Shown: positions 34,710-42,521 of the stretch, in pieces
How positions within the stretch are numbered: the stretch's first letter is position 1
Layout: each line of letters begins with the position of its first letter
Assembly (NCBI GenBank): GCA_035543015.1
Contig: DATKKG010000085.1
Coordinates: 1-48,340, forward strand
DNA from: DATKKG01 sp035543015
GTDB lineage: Archaea; Thermoproteota; Nitrososphaeria; Conexivisphaerales; DTJL01
Length of the DNA: 48,340 nt
Direction of reading: 5' to 3'
Program-made: the position numbers and the translations under genes
The notes under the pieces: model-generated
The model's input: the letters and a program-made list of their open reading frames with translations, nothing else
What the model was told of the DNA's origin: nothing
Database searches by the model: none

Positions 34710-35633
34710 TCAGACGCGCTCCGTCTTCGGAGGCCTGAACCGTTTGCTCAACGACCCGAAGGTCTCCACGGCCTGGCTCTCGTTGGATATCCCCGCTACC
34801 ACTCCTGACAGGTGTGGCAGCCCGGAAACGTACTCCACCGCCTCGGGCAGCTTCAGGTAGCCGGCTGCGAGGACGCTCATCGCGATGACCGTAGCGCCCC
34901 GGGCATGGGCCAGGGCCCTTTCGCATTCCTCCTTCGAAGGGGTCATCAGGAAGCCCACGGAATTGAAGGGCGCCGCGATGGTGAGCCCCTCCATGGGCAT
35001 CTGCCAATCTCTGAGCTTGTTCACAAGGGAGGAGAAGTTGCGGGTCTCGAATCCCGCGCTCATCTTCAGTCGCCGCGAGCACTTGAGGTGAGCCTCGAAC
35101 ACCCACTTCAGGTCCAGCGCGAGAGCCATATCTGTGACCACTTCATGAAGCAACATCGACCTCATCGCTGCACCGCCGCCTGCGGCGGACCGGACCCTCG
35201 AAGCCTCATATCTGACGTAGGCCTCCAGAAGGTCCGGTGGGCTGGTGGTCAGGACACCAGCGGCACTCTTCCAGATGGCGGCGATGTTCCAGGAACGCAG
35301 GGTCTCTGCCATGAAGCTCTTCGCCATCCCAGTGATCCCACCGGAGCGCGTGGACTTCGAAACGTATTCGTAGGCATAGGGGACTATCGGGTACAGGTCC
35401 ATCGACGACCCGGACGGACGGCGTCTCGTCGCCCTGAGTATCGCCAGCGTGGTAGGGCTCACCGAGAACATGAAACCCTCGGCACCGTTCTCCAGTGCCA
35501 GCTGCACGAGGCCCGCGGCGTTGCCGGGGTCCAGGACGCCCTCTCCCCTCGTCCGCGCCTTCTCCTGAGAGAGGTGGCTGATCCCGTGGAAGGAGTTGTC
35601 TCCCACGAGCACGAACCTGTGGTCAGCCGTCAT
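34710..35633 (-). CDS. Hypothetical protein, probable TIM-barrel-like, in glycan operon
   Basis: 307 aa from ATG 35633 in an ATGA overlap with the Gfo/Idh stop. Not recognised. It reads as an alpha/beta enzyme without signal or membrane helices. The N terminus HRFVLVGDNSFHGISHLSQ has a D-N-S-F-H motif that could be active-site. Repeated strand-helix units (AEGFMFSVSPTTLAIL, LTIAAPFNSVGFLMTP, GVVAGISNESQAVETF) suggest a TIM barrel. Co-translation with an oxidoreductase of the Gfo/Idh type suggests a role in making an unusual sugar nucleotide. The function is not assignable. Confidence 0.65.
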   Translation of the reverse strand: MTADHRFVLVGDNSFHGISHLSQEKARTRGEGVLDPGNAAGLVQLALENGAEGFMFSVSPTTLAILRATRRRPSGSSMDLYPIVPYAYEYVSKSTRSGGITGMAKSFMAETLRSWNIAAIWKSAAGVLTTSPPDLLEAYVRYEASRVRSAAGGGAAMRSMLLHEVVTDMALALDLKWVFEAHLKCSRRLKMSAGFETRNFSSLVNKLRDWQMPMEGLTIAAPFNSVGFLMTPSKEECERALAHARGATVIAMSVLAAGYLKLPEAVEYVSGLPHLSGVVAGISNESQAVETFGSLSKRFRPPKTERV

Positions 35634-36616
35634 TTCAGGAAGGACTCCGCGGCATCGATGATCCCGTCCACCCTGGATGCGGACAGGAAGGAGTCTTCGG
35701 GCGATGTACCTTCGCGAAGACACCTGATCATCTCGGCGTCCTGGCGGAAGTACTCAGGACCGCCCAGAAGGAAAGGCACATCGTCATGGAGGTCCTGCCT
35801 GTAGAACCTCTTGGTGGCGCCGTCGGCGGAGGTCAGCACAACCATATCGTCGCTCGCGCTGACCATGCCCCTGCTTCCCTTGACGGAGATGCCGATCTCG
35901 GCCATCCTGTACCCTTTGACAGACCATGAGGCCTTGATCTCGCCCTCTAGGCCGCCGGCCGTCCTGGCACCGAAGGTCATGGGGAGGGTCGGGACAGAGG
36001 ACGAGGGCGAGGGAGCCGTCGAACGGACCGGGGTCAGGTCACCGAAGAACCAGAGGGCCATGTCGATGGCATGCGAGCCCAGGTCCCTCAGGACGCCTCC
36101 GCGACCGGTCAGCATGTCGCCTCCTTCGACGCCGGCGAAGTCAGAGGAGAACGCATGCGCCTCGAAACTCTCGGCCTCCCCTATGGAACCTTCATGGAGG
36201 AGCTCCCTGGCCTTGGCGAAGGTCACGCCGAACCTCCTCTGGTATCCCACCATGGTGACCCCGGATGCGCGCTCGGCCAGCGAGCAGAGCTCCAAGGAGT
36301 CGCTGTGGTTCGAGGAGAGGGTCTTCTCCGAGAAGACGTTCGATGCTATCCCTTCGAGGTATAGCTGCCTGACGATGGGCGTGTGGCTCGGAATCGGAGT
36401 GGTTACGAAGACGACGTCCAGTCCCTTGCCGGCCAGCTGCGACACCTCTTCGACCACGGTGACACTCGGAACCGCCTTCCTGGCGAACCTCGTCAGGAAG
36501 CGGCTCTTCTCGCAGAGCGCGACGACCTTCACACCTCCCATCGCGCCCAGCGTGCTCGCGTGGAGGAGTCCCATCTTGCCGAGCCCGATGACGGCTGCCC
36601 TGATGTCGTTCGCCAA
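35630..36616 (-). CDS. Gfo/Idh/MocA family oxidoreductase
   Basis: 328 aa from TTG 36616. The N-terminal NAD(P)-binding Rossmann motif is AAVIGLGKMGLLHA (about 7-20). The EKTLSSN segment near 95 (EKP-type motif carrying the catalytic Lys) and the GGVLRDLGSHAIDMALWF motif near 165 place it in this family. Members reduce or oxidise sugars and sugar nucleotides, such as keto intermediates of rare sugars. It is coupled to the 34710 gene by ATGA and starts 8 bases after the CPBP protease stop. The likely substrate is an NDP-sugar for the locus glycan. Confidence 0.92.
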   Translation of the reverse strand: MANDIRAAVIGLGKMGLLHASTLGAMGGVKVVALCEKSRFLTRFARKAVPSVTVVEEVSQLAGKGLDVVFVTTPIPSHTPIVRQLYLEGIASNVFSEKTLSSNHSDSLELCSLAERASGVTMVGYQRRFGVTFAKARELLHEGSIGEAESFEAHAFSSDFAGVEGGDMLTGRGGVLRDLGSHAIDMALWFFGDLTPVRSTAPSPSSSVPTLPMTFGARTAGGLEGEIKASWSVKGYRMAEIGISVKGSRGMVSASDDMVVLTSADGATKRFYRQDLHDDVPFLLGGPEYFRQDAEMIRCLREGTSPEDSFLSASRVDGIIDAAESFLK

Positions 36617-36624
36617 TGCCTACT

Positions 36625-37614
36625 TCACAGGAAGACGGCGAGGAGGTAGAGCGCCATGTTGCAGAAGCCGTGGGCGACGACGGGTGCGACCAGGCTGTCG
36701 TACCTGAGCATCAGGTATCCGAACACTGAGCCGGCAGCGTACGTCAGAATGACCACGAGGGGACTGAACCATCCTATGCTGAAGATAGCGAAGAGGAGGG
36801 CCGTTATGTGGACCGCCTGCCACCTGGGCATGATCCTGACCAGCTTCTTCAGGACCAGCCCTCGATAGAGGAGCTCCTCCGCGAGTGCTACGAGGCCCAT
36901 GGTCGTCACCGCCACGTTCAGCGAGTTCGTGAGAAGCGATGAGCCCACGACGGAGACCGGAGGCTGGAGGACCTTCAGCCCCGCGTAGCCGAGGACGGCG
37001 CCAGCTACGAGACCGATGGCGATCTGCTCCAAGATCCTGCCTGAGCCGGCGCTCAATCCGACTTCGGCGAGGGGCATCCTCCTGACCCAGATGTAGGCGA
37101 TCAGAGTGGAGAAGAGCAAAGCGTAGGCCACAGGAATCATGTAAGACGACTGGAGGAACGAGACGGTAAAGGGAGAGAGGGCGAGCCTGGTCAAGAAGAC
37201 CAGGGAGGAGACCTCGAGGGCCGCAGACACGTCTCTGTTGGTCTTTCGGAACAGGAGGCCAACGACCGGCAGGAAGATGAGGGCGGAGAACGCTAGGACC
37301 AAACCCACCCAGGCGAGCGTGCCGTTGAAGAACAGCTCCTCGATGTAGGCTAGGAGCGCGACCGGCACCATGACGACGAAGGAAAGCGGCCCCTCCGACC
37401 CTCCAAAGAGGGAGACCGCCAGGCACACGAACAGGAAGAAGTCTTCTGACGCGAAGAGCAGGAGATAGGATTGGCCCAAGAACCGTTCCAGGAGGAGATA
37501 GGCGGCCAACGAGGAAAGGATGACCGCGCCGGACACTAGCGTGATCTCCGATAGGAAGGAGCGGGGCGCGTGCAAAGCTGCCCTTCGAGTCCCCGTCGGG
37601 GCGGTCACAGACAT
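36625..37614 (-). CDS. CPBP family intramembrane metalloprotease
   Basis: 329 aa from ATG 37614, about eight membrane helices. The family motifs are all present: EELLYRG near 245 (EEXXXR), HITALLFAI near 270, and HGFCNMAL near 315. CPBP (CAAX/Abi) proteases cleave inside the membrane and in bacteria often serve immunity or protein maturation. The position inside the glycan locus suggests processing of a surface or lipid-linked component, but this is inference. It ends 8 bases before the Gfo/Idh start, so they are co-transcribed. Confidence 0.92.
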   Translation of the reverse strand: MSVTAPTGTRRAALHAPRSFLSEITLVSGAVILSSLAAYLLLERFLGQSYLLLFASEDFFLFVCLAVSLFGGSEGPLSFVVMVPVALLAYIEELFFNGTLAWVGLVLAFSALIFLPVVGLLFRKTNRDVSAALEVSSLVFLTRLALSPFTVSFLQSSYMIPVAYALLFSTLIAYIWVRRMPLAEVGLSAGSGRILEQIAIGLVAGAVLGYAGLKVLQPPVSVVGSSLLTNSLNVAVTTMGLVALAEELLYRGLVLKKLVRIMPRWQAVHITALLFAIFSIGWFSPLVVILTYAAGSVFGYLMLRYDSLVAPVVAHGFCNMALYLLAVFL

Positions 37615-37637
37615 GGTCGTGTGCGCAGGTCAGTTCC

Positions 37638-38048
37638 CTAGAAGCCGAGCAGGAGGATCTTGGCTGCCACAGTCACCGCGAAGAGAACAAGGACGACGGC
37701 CAGCATTGCCACCCAAGTCCTCCTCAGCTCAAGGAGGAAATCGGAGGTCCCTTCGTAGGACGGGTTCGCAATCTCAATGCAAGCCAGCAGGGAAATGCAG
37801 AGGACGGTGACGAGGATTTGGGCGTCCACCAAGGCGCTCGAGAACAGGCTGCCGACGTTCTGCCCGCTGAACAGGGAGGAGGCCGCTGAACTGCGCAGAG
37901 TAGTGAGGGCGACGAGCGAGGTGCCGATCAGGGTGGAAACTCCGTACGGAAACGAGCTTGGGCCCAGCCGAACGGAGTAGGCGGCCAACCCTATGTAGAC
38001 TTCGAGCAGAAGGGCCAGCTTGACCTCCCTGGAGAGTCTGAGACGCAA
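37638..38048 (-). CDS. Small four-helix membrane protein
   Basis: 136 aa from TTG 38048, with four hydrophobic helices (about 9-28, 38-55, 75-95, 112-135) and a charged segment (LLELRRTWV) before the last. Not recognised. It lies 23 bases upstream of the CPBP protease in the same unit. Possibly a partner subunit of a neighbouring membrane enzyme. Confidence 0.6.
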   Translation of the reverse strand: MRLRLSREVKLALLLEVYIGLAAYSVRLGPSSFPYGVSTLIGTSLVALTTLRSSAASSLFSGQNVGSLFSSALVDAQILVTVLCISLLACIEIANPSYEGTSDFLLELRRTWVAMLAVVLVLFAVTVAAKILLLGF

Positions 38049-38118
38049 CCTTGTGATCCCTACGCTCAGTCAGACGAAGAAATGGGACGCAGTGCTGGGA
38101 TCGCGAAGGGGGAGTCCA

Positions 38119-39126
38119 CTACTTGCCGCTCCGCTCGAGGAACAGTCGGTTCATCCTGCGCTGCCTTATCTCCGATCTCTTGAGCTGAAGCGAAAGTAGA
38201 GCTGTCGAGAAGGCGGGGATGCCTCCGCCCAAGAGGCCCGCAGAGATCATCGCCCAGACAAAGTGCTCTACACCGGTGAAGAGGTAGGTCAAGGCGACCC
38301 ACGCCCCGAGGACGACCCCCGGCACCAGCATCAGCGACGACGCGAAGGCCAGCGAAAAGATCGGGCTGTAGGTCCATGACAGCTTCACGATGTCGTAAGC
38401 GATCCTGGGCCCGTCGCGGTAGGGGTTCATCTTGTTGTTCCCCTTCCTCTCCCTGTACTCGATCGGTATCTCCGCAATGTGACCAGCAGAAGACGCCACC
38501 TGGGCGGCCAGCTCAACCTCCGTGCTGAACCCGCCCGATTCGTAGAAGAGCTCGTCGGCGAAGGAGGTCTTGATGGCGTACATGCCAGAGCAGATGTCGT
38601 GAACCTTTACGTTGAACAACAGACCGAACTGCCTAGAAAGGAGGCGGTTGCCCAGCCTGTTGAAGAAGGGTATGTTCTTCCTACCGTAGTGGCGCCATCC
38701 GATGACTTCGTCGTTGTGATCCAGGAGGTCAACCATCGCCTGGATGTGGGACGCAGGGTAGGTCCAGTCTCCGTCCATCACCACGAAGTAGTCCGTGCTC
38801 ACGAAGCCTGTCGCAGACTCGATGGCCTTGGTCTTCCCCCTGCCCTCCTGTAGCACGACGTTGGCGCCGTGCTCGTCGGCGATTTCGATGGTCCTGTCCG
38901 CTGAACCTCCGTCGACCACGAGTATGTTGGTGAAGCCGGCGGCCCTGACTTCGTCGATTACGTCGCCGATCCCCAACTCTTCGTTGAGCGTGGGAATGAC
39001 CACTGTCACCTGCCTCGGTGATACGACAAACTTCCTAACTGCCAGACCTGGAATAACGCGTGTGAGCTTGTTCGGCGGCGGAATAGCCTGTCCTCTCGCC
39101 TTGACGTCCTTGACGGTCTCGGTCAC
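38119..39126 (-). CDS. GT2 dolichyl-phosphate sugar synthase-like glycosyltransferase
   Basis: 335 aa from GTG 39126 in a GTGA overlap with the DUF1616 gene. The catalytic GT-A half is VTVVIPTLNEELGIGDVIDE near 40, VVDGGSADRT near 70, DGDWTYP (DXD) near 118, and a C-terminal acceptor-domain pair of membrane helices (about 255-310). The order matches dolichol-phosphate mannose/glucose synthase and archaeal AglJ/AglD-type enzymes. It would charge a polyprenyl phosphate with a sugar for use by a GT-C enzyme outside the membrane. Confidence 0.9.
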   Translation of the reverse strand: MTETVKDVKARGQAIPPPNKLTRVIPGLAVRKFVVSPRQVTVVIPTLNEELGIGDVIDEVRAAGFTNILVVDGGSADRTIEIADEHGANVVLQEGRGKTKAIESATGFVSTDYFVVMDGDWTYPASHIQAMVDLLDHNDEVIGWRHYGRKNIPFFNRLGNRLLSRQFGLLFNVKVHDICSGMYAIKTSFADELFYESGGFSTEVELAAQVASSAGHIAEIPIEYRERKGNNKMNPYRDGPRIAYDIVKLSWTYSPIFSLAFASSLMLVPGVVLGAWVALTYLFTGVEHFVWAMISAGLLGGGIPAFSTALLSLQLKRSEIRQRRMNRLFLERSGK

Positions 39127-39698
39127 GGCGACGTTCCTCCTGTCAACGATTCAAATCTCCTGTGGGCCGACACAAACCCCACAGAGATCACAAATATAGA
39201 GATTAGGGAAAACACTGAACCCAAGTTGACGCCCCAGGGGGTGTAGGAGAGTGCCAGGGCCAACAGGGGAAGGACGGTCAGGCTCAACCCTACGGAAAGC
39301 ACGAGCCGTTCAAGCTCGTCGAGGTCCCTCCTATTCGAGTAGACGGATTCTACCACTACGTACCCCGGCATGTAGAACGCCAGGATCGTCCCAAGTAAAT
39401 ACTTAAGGTAAGTCAACATCTCATTGGGCGAGTTTGCGTAGATTAGTAACCCGTCCAAGGCTAGGAATGCCAGAATCCCCAAGAACCCGAGCCCGCGCAC
39501 GCCAAAGAGGTAGCTTGAGAAACCTCGGAGCGGTCTGGGCTCGGACAGTTTCACCCTGCCATCGTCCCACAGAGAGCACAGCTCCCTGGCCGCCTCCTCC
39601 TGCGTGAGACCGGACTCCTCCCCCCTCCTGATGACCTCCTCGACAGTGCTTTCTCCGTCCCGCAAGAACGCGGGCATCTCCCGAGAACCTTCAGCCAA
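39123..39698 (-). CDS. DUF1616 membrane domain (N-terminal half of the family) with wHTH-like head
   Basis: 191 aa from TTG 39698. Residues 1-60 form a small helical domain (TVEEVIRRGEESGLTQEEAA). Four membrane helices follow, including the family signature AFYMPGYVVVESVYSNRRDLDELERL near 105-130 and a further helix pair. In other archaea DUF1616 proteins continue into a soluble C-terminal domain. Here that domain is a separate gene at 39700, placed upstream. Starting 1 base after it, the two are translationally coupled. DUF1616 proteins commonly sit beside surface glycosylation genes. Confidence 0.85.
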   Translation of the reverse strand: MAEGSREMPAFLRDGESTVEEVIRRGEESGLTQEEAARELCSLWDDGRVKLSEPRPLRGFSSYLFGVRGLGFLGILAFLALDGLLIYANSPNEMLTYLKYLLGTILAFYMPGYVVVESVYSNRRDLDELERLVLSVGLSLTVLPLLALALSYTPWGVNLGSVFSLISIFVISVGFVSAHRRFESLTGGTSP

Positions 39699-39699
39699 G

Positions 39700-40182
39700 C
39701 TAGGGCGCCGTGACGTTCAAGAGGATCTGACCCCAGAGCCCCGAGTACTGAAAGCCGTTAACGGCGGAGTTGAACACCCATACCTCGAAGATGACCTTGG
39801 TATCGTTTGCGGGCTGCAGGAAAGCCAGCTGCATGGGAAGGGTCGAGTTCTCGCCGTCGACCAGTATGACCCTCTCGTCCAGAGACGTAGGGAGGTCGGC
39901 CCAAGCCGTCTGGTTGACGACGGTCGTCATGTCCCCCACCTTGGTTCGCACATCGTAGTACGCCACATGCCCCTCGTGGTTGCTGACGCGCACGAAGAAG
40001 GAAGCGTTCTGCCCTGCGGAGACCGTGGATGGATACCCTCCGATCGTCATGCTGGGGCCCAGGACGCTGACCTCTGAGAACGGCTCAGCGACGCGATGCT
40101 CAAGCCAGAACTGACCGGCGGTCATCAGGCCCAGGATGATTATCCCCGCCAGCGCGACGGCCCTTATCTTGTCGACGATCAT
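39700..40182 (-). CDS. DUF1616 C-terminal domain encoded as a separate membrane-anchored protein
   Basis: 160 aa from ATG 40182 (ATGA overlap with the preceding gene). One membrane helix (about 7-25) precedes an extracytoplasmic beta domain with the family pattern FSEVSVLG, YPSTVSAGQNASFFVRVSNHEG and a terminal QILLNVTAP. It corresponds to the C-terminal half of DUF1616. The sequons NQT, NST and NDT point to export and glycosylation. Its gene precedes the gene for the N-terminal half, so the fusion order is reversed. Confidence 0.82.
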   Translation of the reverse strand: MIVDKIRAVALAGIIILGLMTAGQFWLEHRVAEPFSEVSVLGPSMTIGGYPSTVSAGQNASFFVRVSNHEGHVAYYDVRTKVGDMTTVVNQTAWADLPTSLDERVILVDGENSTLPMQLAFLQPANDTKVIFEVWVFNSAVNGFQYSGLWGQILLNVTAP

Positions 40183-40664
40183 GCTTTCCGAACCACCCAG
40201 TCGTGGTGGGTTCTGACCCAAAGGGCCCAGAACGCCCTGCCTCCGAAGCGGAACACAAGCGCTCCCGCCAAAGCAAGGACGATCATGGTCGCGGCAAGCC
40301 AGGCCAACTGAGAACGAGAGGAAGCCAGCCCCTGTTGCTCCACGGAAGGCAGTTGCGCATTGACGGACCGGACGACATCCTCTGCCTGCTGATAGTAGGT
40401 CTGAGCCTGGGCCGCGTCGCTCCCCTGCACCGACGCGCCTTCTTCAACGAGGGCGAGCGCTTGATTGAGGAGCCGGACGACGCCGGTGACGTTTCCGCCC
40501 TCTCCCTGGACGACGGACACGCGCCCGAAGGCCGCGGATATCTCGGAATAAAGCTGGTCCGGCGTGCCGCCGTCGGCCAGCAGGGGCCTGGAGAGGAATG
40601 GAGTGAGCAGGACGGCAACGGCCGCCATGACCGCGAGCAGGCGGCGCGAGCTCAGGCTAGGCAA
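40179..40664 (-). CDS. Exported helical protein with C-terminal membrane anchor
   Basis: 161 aa from TTG 40664. A signal peptide (about 7-30, LLAVMAAVAVLLTPFL) is followed by a Gln/Ala-rich helical region that reads like a TPR-type or coiled domain (YYQQAEDVVRSVNAQL) and a single membrane helix near 122-142 with a short cytosolic tail. Not recognised. It overlaps the DUF1616 C-terminal gene (ATGA), so it is likely part of the same membrane complex. Confidence 0.7.
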   Translation of the reverse strand: MPSLSSRRLLAVMAAVAVLLTPFLSRPLLADGGTPDQLYSEISAAFGRVSVVQGEGGNVTGVVRLLNQALALVEEGASVQGSDAAQAQTYYQQAEDVVRSVNAQLPSVEQQGLASSRSQLAWLAATMIVLALAGALVFRFGGRAFWALWVRTHHDWVVRKA

Positions 40665-40714
40665 TCAGCTGGGCTCCAAGCCGCATGGCAAGGACGGGTC
40701 GCGCGTACGATCGA

Positions 40715-41086
40715 TCAGGGAGGTCCCGAGTCAAGAGAGTGTATTCCCAGAAGGATGAGGTACTGACGGTCGTCCGACCAGGACAGCGCCGCCTTGTTGC
40801 CCATCAGCAGCGCCGTCCTTACGTTCGCCAAGGCCCGCTTGCAGCCTGCAACCAAGGCCCTGGAGACGAACGACGGCTGCAGCCACAAGGACGCCCGCGA
40901 AATTATGGCCTTAAGGACGCCCTGCAGCAGTTCGCTCGTCATCTTCAAGCCAGGTCGAGAGGTGAGGTAGACTATCCCTCTCTCGATGGGGGTCAGAGCT
41001 TTGTGGAAGACCCTCTGCCTAATCAGCTTGCGCCTGAGAAGAGCGACCTGGCGACGGAGCTCTTCCGCTTCGGCAAGTTCTACCAT
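40715..41086 (-). CDS. Small conserved-looking helical protein heading the glycan operon
   Basis: 123 aa from ATG 41086; the frame is open further upstream but that part is arginine-rich and lies before the predicted transcription start. A basic helical head (EELRRQVALLRRKLIRQR) is followed by ERGIVYLTSRPGLKMTSELL, two amphipathic or weakly hydrophobic helices, and a C-terminal tail. Not recognised. The TATA-like box at 41117-41126 fits this start. It is probably the first gene of the long minus-strand unit. Confidence 0.6.
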   Translation of the reverse strand: MVELAEAEELRRQVALLRRKLIRQRVFHKALTPIERGIVYLTSRPGLKMTSELLQGVLKAIISRASLWLQPSFVSRALVAGCKRALANVRTALLMGNKAALSWSDDRQYLILLGIHSLDSGPP

Positions 41087-41116
41087 CGCATCAGCGAACC
41101 CTTCACAAAAACGCCA

Positions 41117-41126
41117 TAGAATTAAG
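41117..41126 (-). promoter_or_regulatory. TATA-like box heading the minus-strand glycan unit
   Basis: The minus strand reads CTTAATTCTA about 30-35 bases before ATG 41086, giving a 5-10 base leader. It is the best promoter candidate for the gene at 40715 and possibly those behind it. The 41087-41455 interval otherwise contains a GGGGGC-GGA-GCCCCC hairpin at 41356-41370 and the promoter of the divergent Tat-type gene. Confidence 0.45.
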
Positions 41127-41420
41127 ACTATCTGTGGAACGTCTTGCGACGGCCGTTCCCGCCGTGGGAAGCTGAGCACCATTGAGACGAGCTGTCGCCG
41201 AGGTCGTGGCATCCTCGAATGAACCGTTCCTCCACGTTCCTCCTTTTCCACACACTTGCTAGGATGTTGTGCTACTTTCCCCGGCTCCCGGGAAAACCAC
41301 CGGCAAACCAGACCTTCCAAGCCTGACGTGATGGAGCGCCCCCGCCGAACGGCCAGGGGGCGGAGCCCCCTTCAGCGCCACGAAGGGCGCCAGCCGAGAA
41401 ACGAATCGGAGTTGAAGCAA

Positions 41421-41429
41421 TCTTAATCA
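41421..41429 (+). promoter_or_regulatory. TATA-like box for the 41456 gene
   Basis: TCTTAATCA is centred about 30 bases before ATG 41456, giving a near-leaderless mRNA. Confidence 0.4.
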
Positions 41430-41455
41430 GCTCTCTGACGCCGCAGGGGCGTGGG

Positions 41456-41989
41456 ATGAAGAGAACCAGGGGAAAGGTTGACCAAGCTAGGCGCAGGCTC
41501 CTCTTTGGCTTGGGGGTTGGGGGCGTCGCCGGTTTCGGGGCTGGCTTCCTGACAGGTGGATCGGGCGCCTCCGCGCCTCAGGTGAGCTCCCCTGTAACCT
41601 ATCCCGATTCGTATGTCCTGCCGACGTCGTACCTCGTGTTCAAGGACGCCCGTGACCCCTTGAAGCCATACAAGGCGAGAAACGGGATGACGGCGGCAGT
41701 CGACTTCTCCGGCACGGATGCAGGCGCCGTGATCCAGGAGGCCATCTCCGCAACGGACGCGGGAGGATCGATGTTCATAAGAAGCGGAGCCTACAGTGGC
41801 ACCACCAGCCCCAAGAATGGCAAGAGCATATCCATAGTGGCCGAGGGGGGAGCGGTCTTCTCGGGCTTCTCGATGCCGGCGTTCACGAGGTCGCTAAGCA
41901 ATGTCGCTCGTCCGGTCACCCTGACGCCGAACGGACCCCTAGATGGTGGGGACTTCGGTCCTAACTCTGTCCTGGAGTCGACAAGCTGA
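41456..41989 (+). CDS. Tat-type exported protein, paralogue of the 16530 gene
   Basis: 177 aa. An N-terminal basic stretch with three arginines (QARRRLLFGLGVGGVAGFG) and a hydrophobic core reads as a twin-arginine-like signal. The remainder matches the 16530 protein: TAAVDFSGTDAGAVIQEAIS, GGSMFIRSGAYSGTTS, SIVAEGGAVFSGFSMPAF, and the terminal VTLTPNGPLDGGDFGPN. Unlike its paralogue it is not followed by a large beta-helix gene, so it seems orphaned or truncated. The two paralogues bracket the 17-41 kb part of the glycan locus in outward-facing orientation. Confidence 0.8.
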   Translation: MKRTRGKVDQARRRLLFGLGVGGVAGFGAGFLTGGSGASAPQVSSPVTYPDSYVLPTSYLVFKDARDPLKPYKARNGMTAAVDFSGTDAGAVIQEAISATDAGGSMFIRSGAYSGTTSPKNGKSISIVAEGGAVFSGFSMPAFTRSLSNVARPVTLTPNGPLDGGDFGPNSVLESTS

Positions 41990-42521
41990 ATGGGCGCATC
42001 CTGCGCCCGGCCGTACTGTGCGCTCACGAAGGCTCCTGGCCCTGTTGGGTTCGGCGGAGCTTCCCCGTCGTCCTGTCATCACGCCAGATAGGCGTCGGGA
42101 CCGAAGAAGGGCTGCGAGTCCATGCAGTTGACGCTCTTGGACCATTCCGTTTCGGAGTGAGGCCATGCTCTGGCTGGTCATGGCGTTGCCGGTGTTCGTG
42201 AAGAATTCGATTCCAGTCTCCTTCGAGCCCTTGGGAGTCGAGTGCCACATGACGAAGCAACCTCTCGAAGTCCGGGCTCGCGGTCGGAAGCCCATGAGGG
42301 ACTGAAAGCACGGTCTTTACGAGAGATATGACAAGTGGATCTTGAAGCATGTGCATATCACGCGAAATGGCCCCGAAGGCCATGAGTACGTTGCAAGCGC
42401 ACCACTCCAGGTCGCTTCCTCCGAAGTGCCCCCTTCTCTCTTCGTGCACTGGAATGGATAATAAGCTCCCGCCGCTCATGCCTTCACATCCACGCTTAGA
42501 CTCGCGGAGGCGAAGCCTTGG
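41990..42521. other. Intergenic region with a possible decayed gene
   Basis: About 530 bases. Two overlapping minus-strand frames (42024-42479 and 41939-42295) each read like protein over part of their length: EWCACNVLMAFGAISRDMHM near 42400 in one, and IEFFTNTGNAMTSQSMASLR near 42200 in the other. This suggests a single minus-strand gene broken by a frameshift near 42220. No family is recognisable, and no start or promoter was identified. It may also be chance. Confidence 0.3.
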
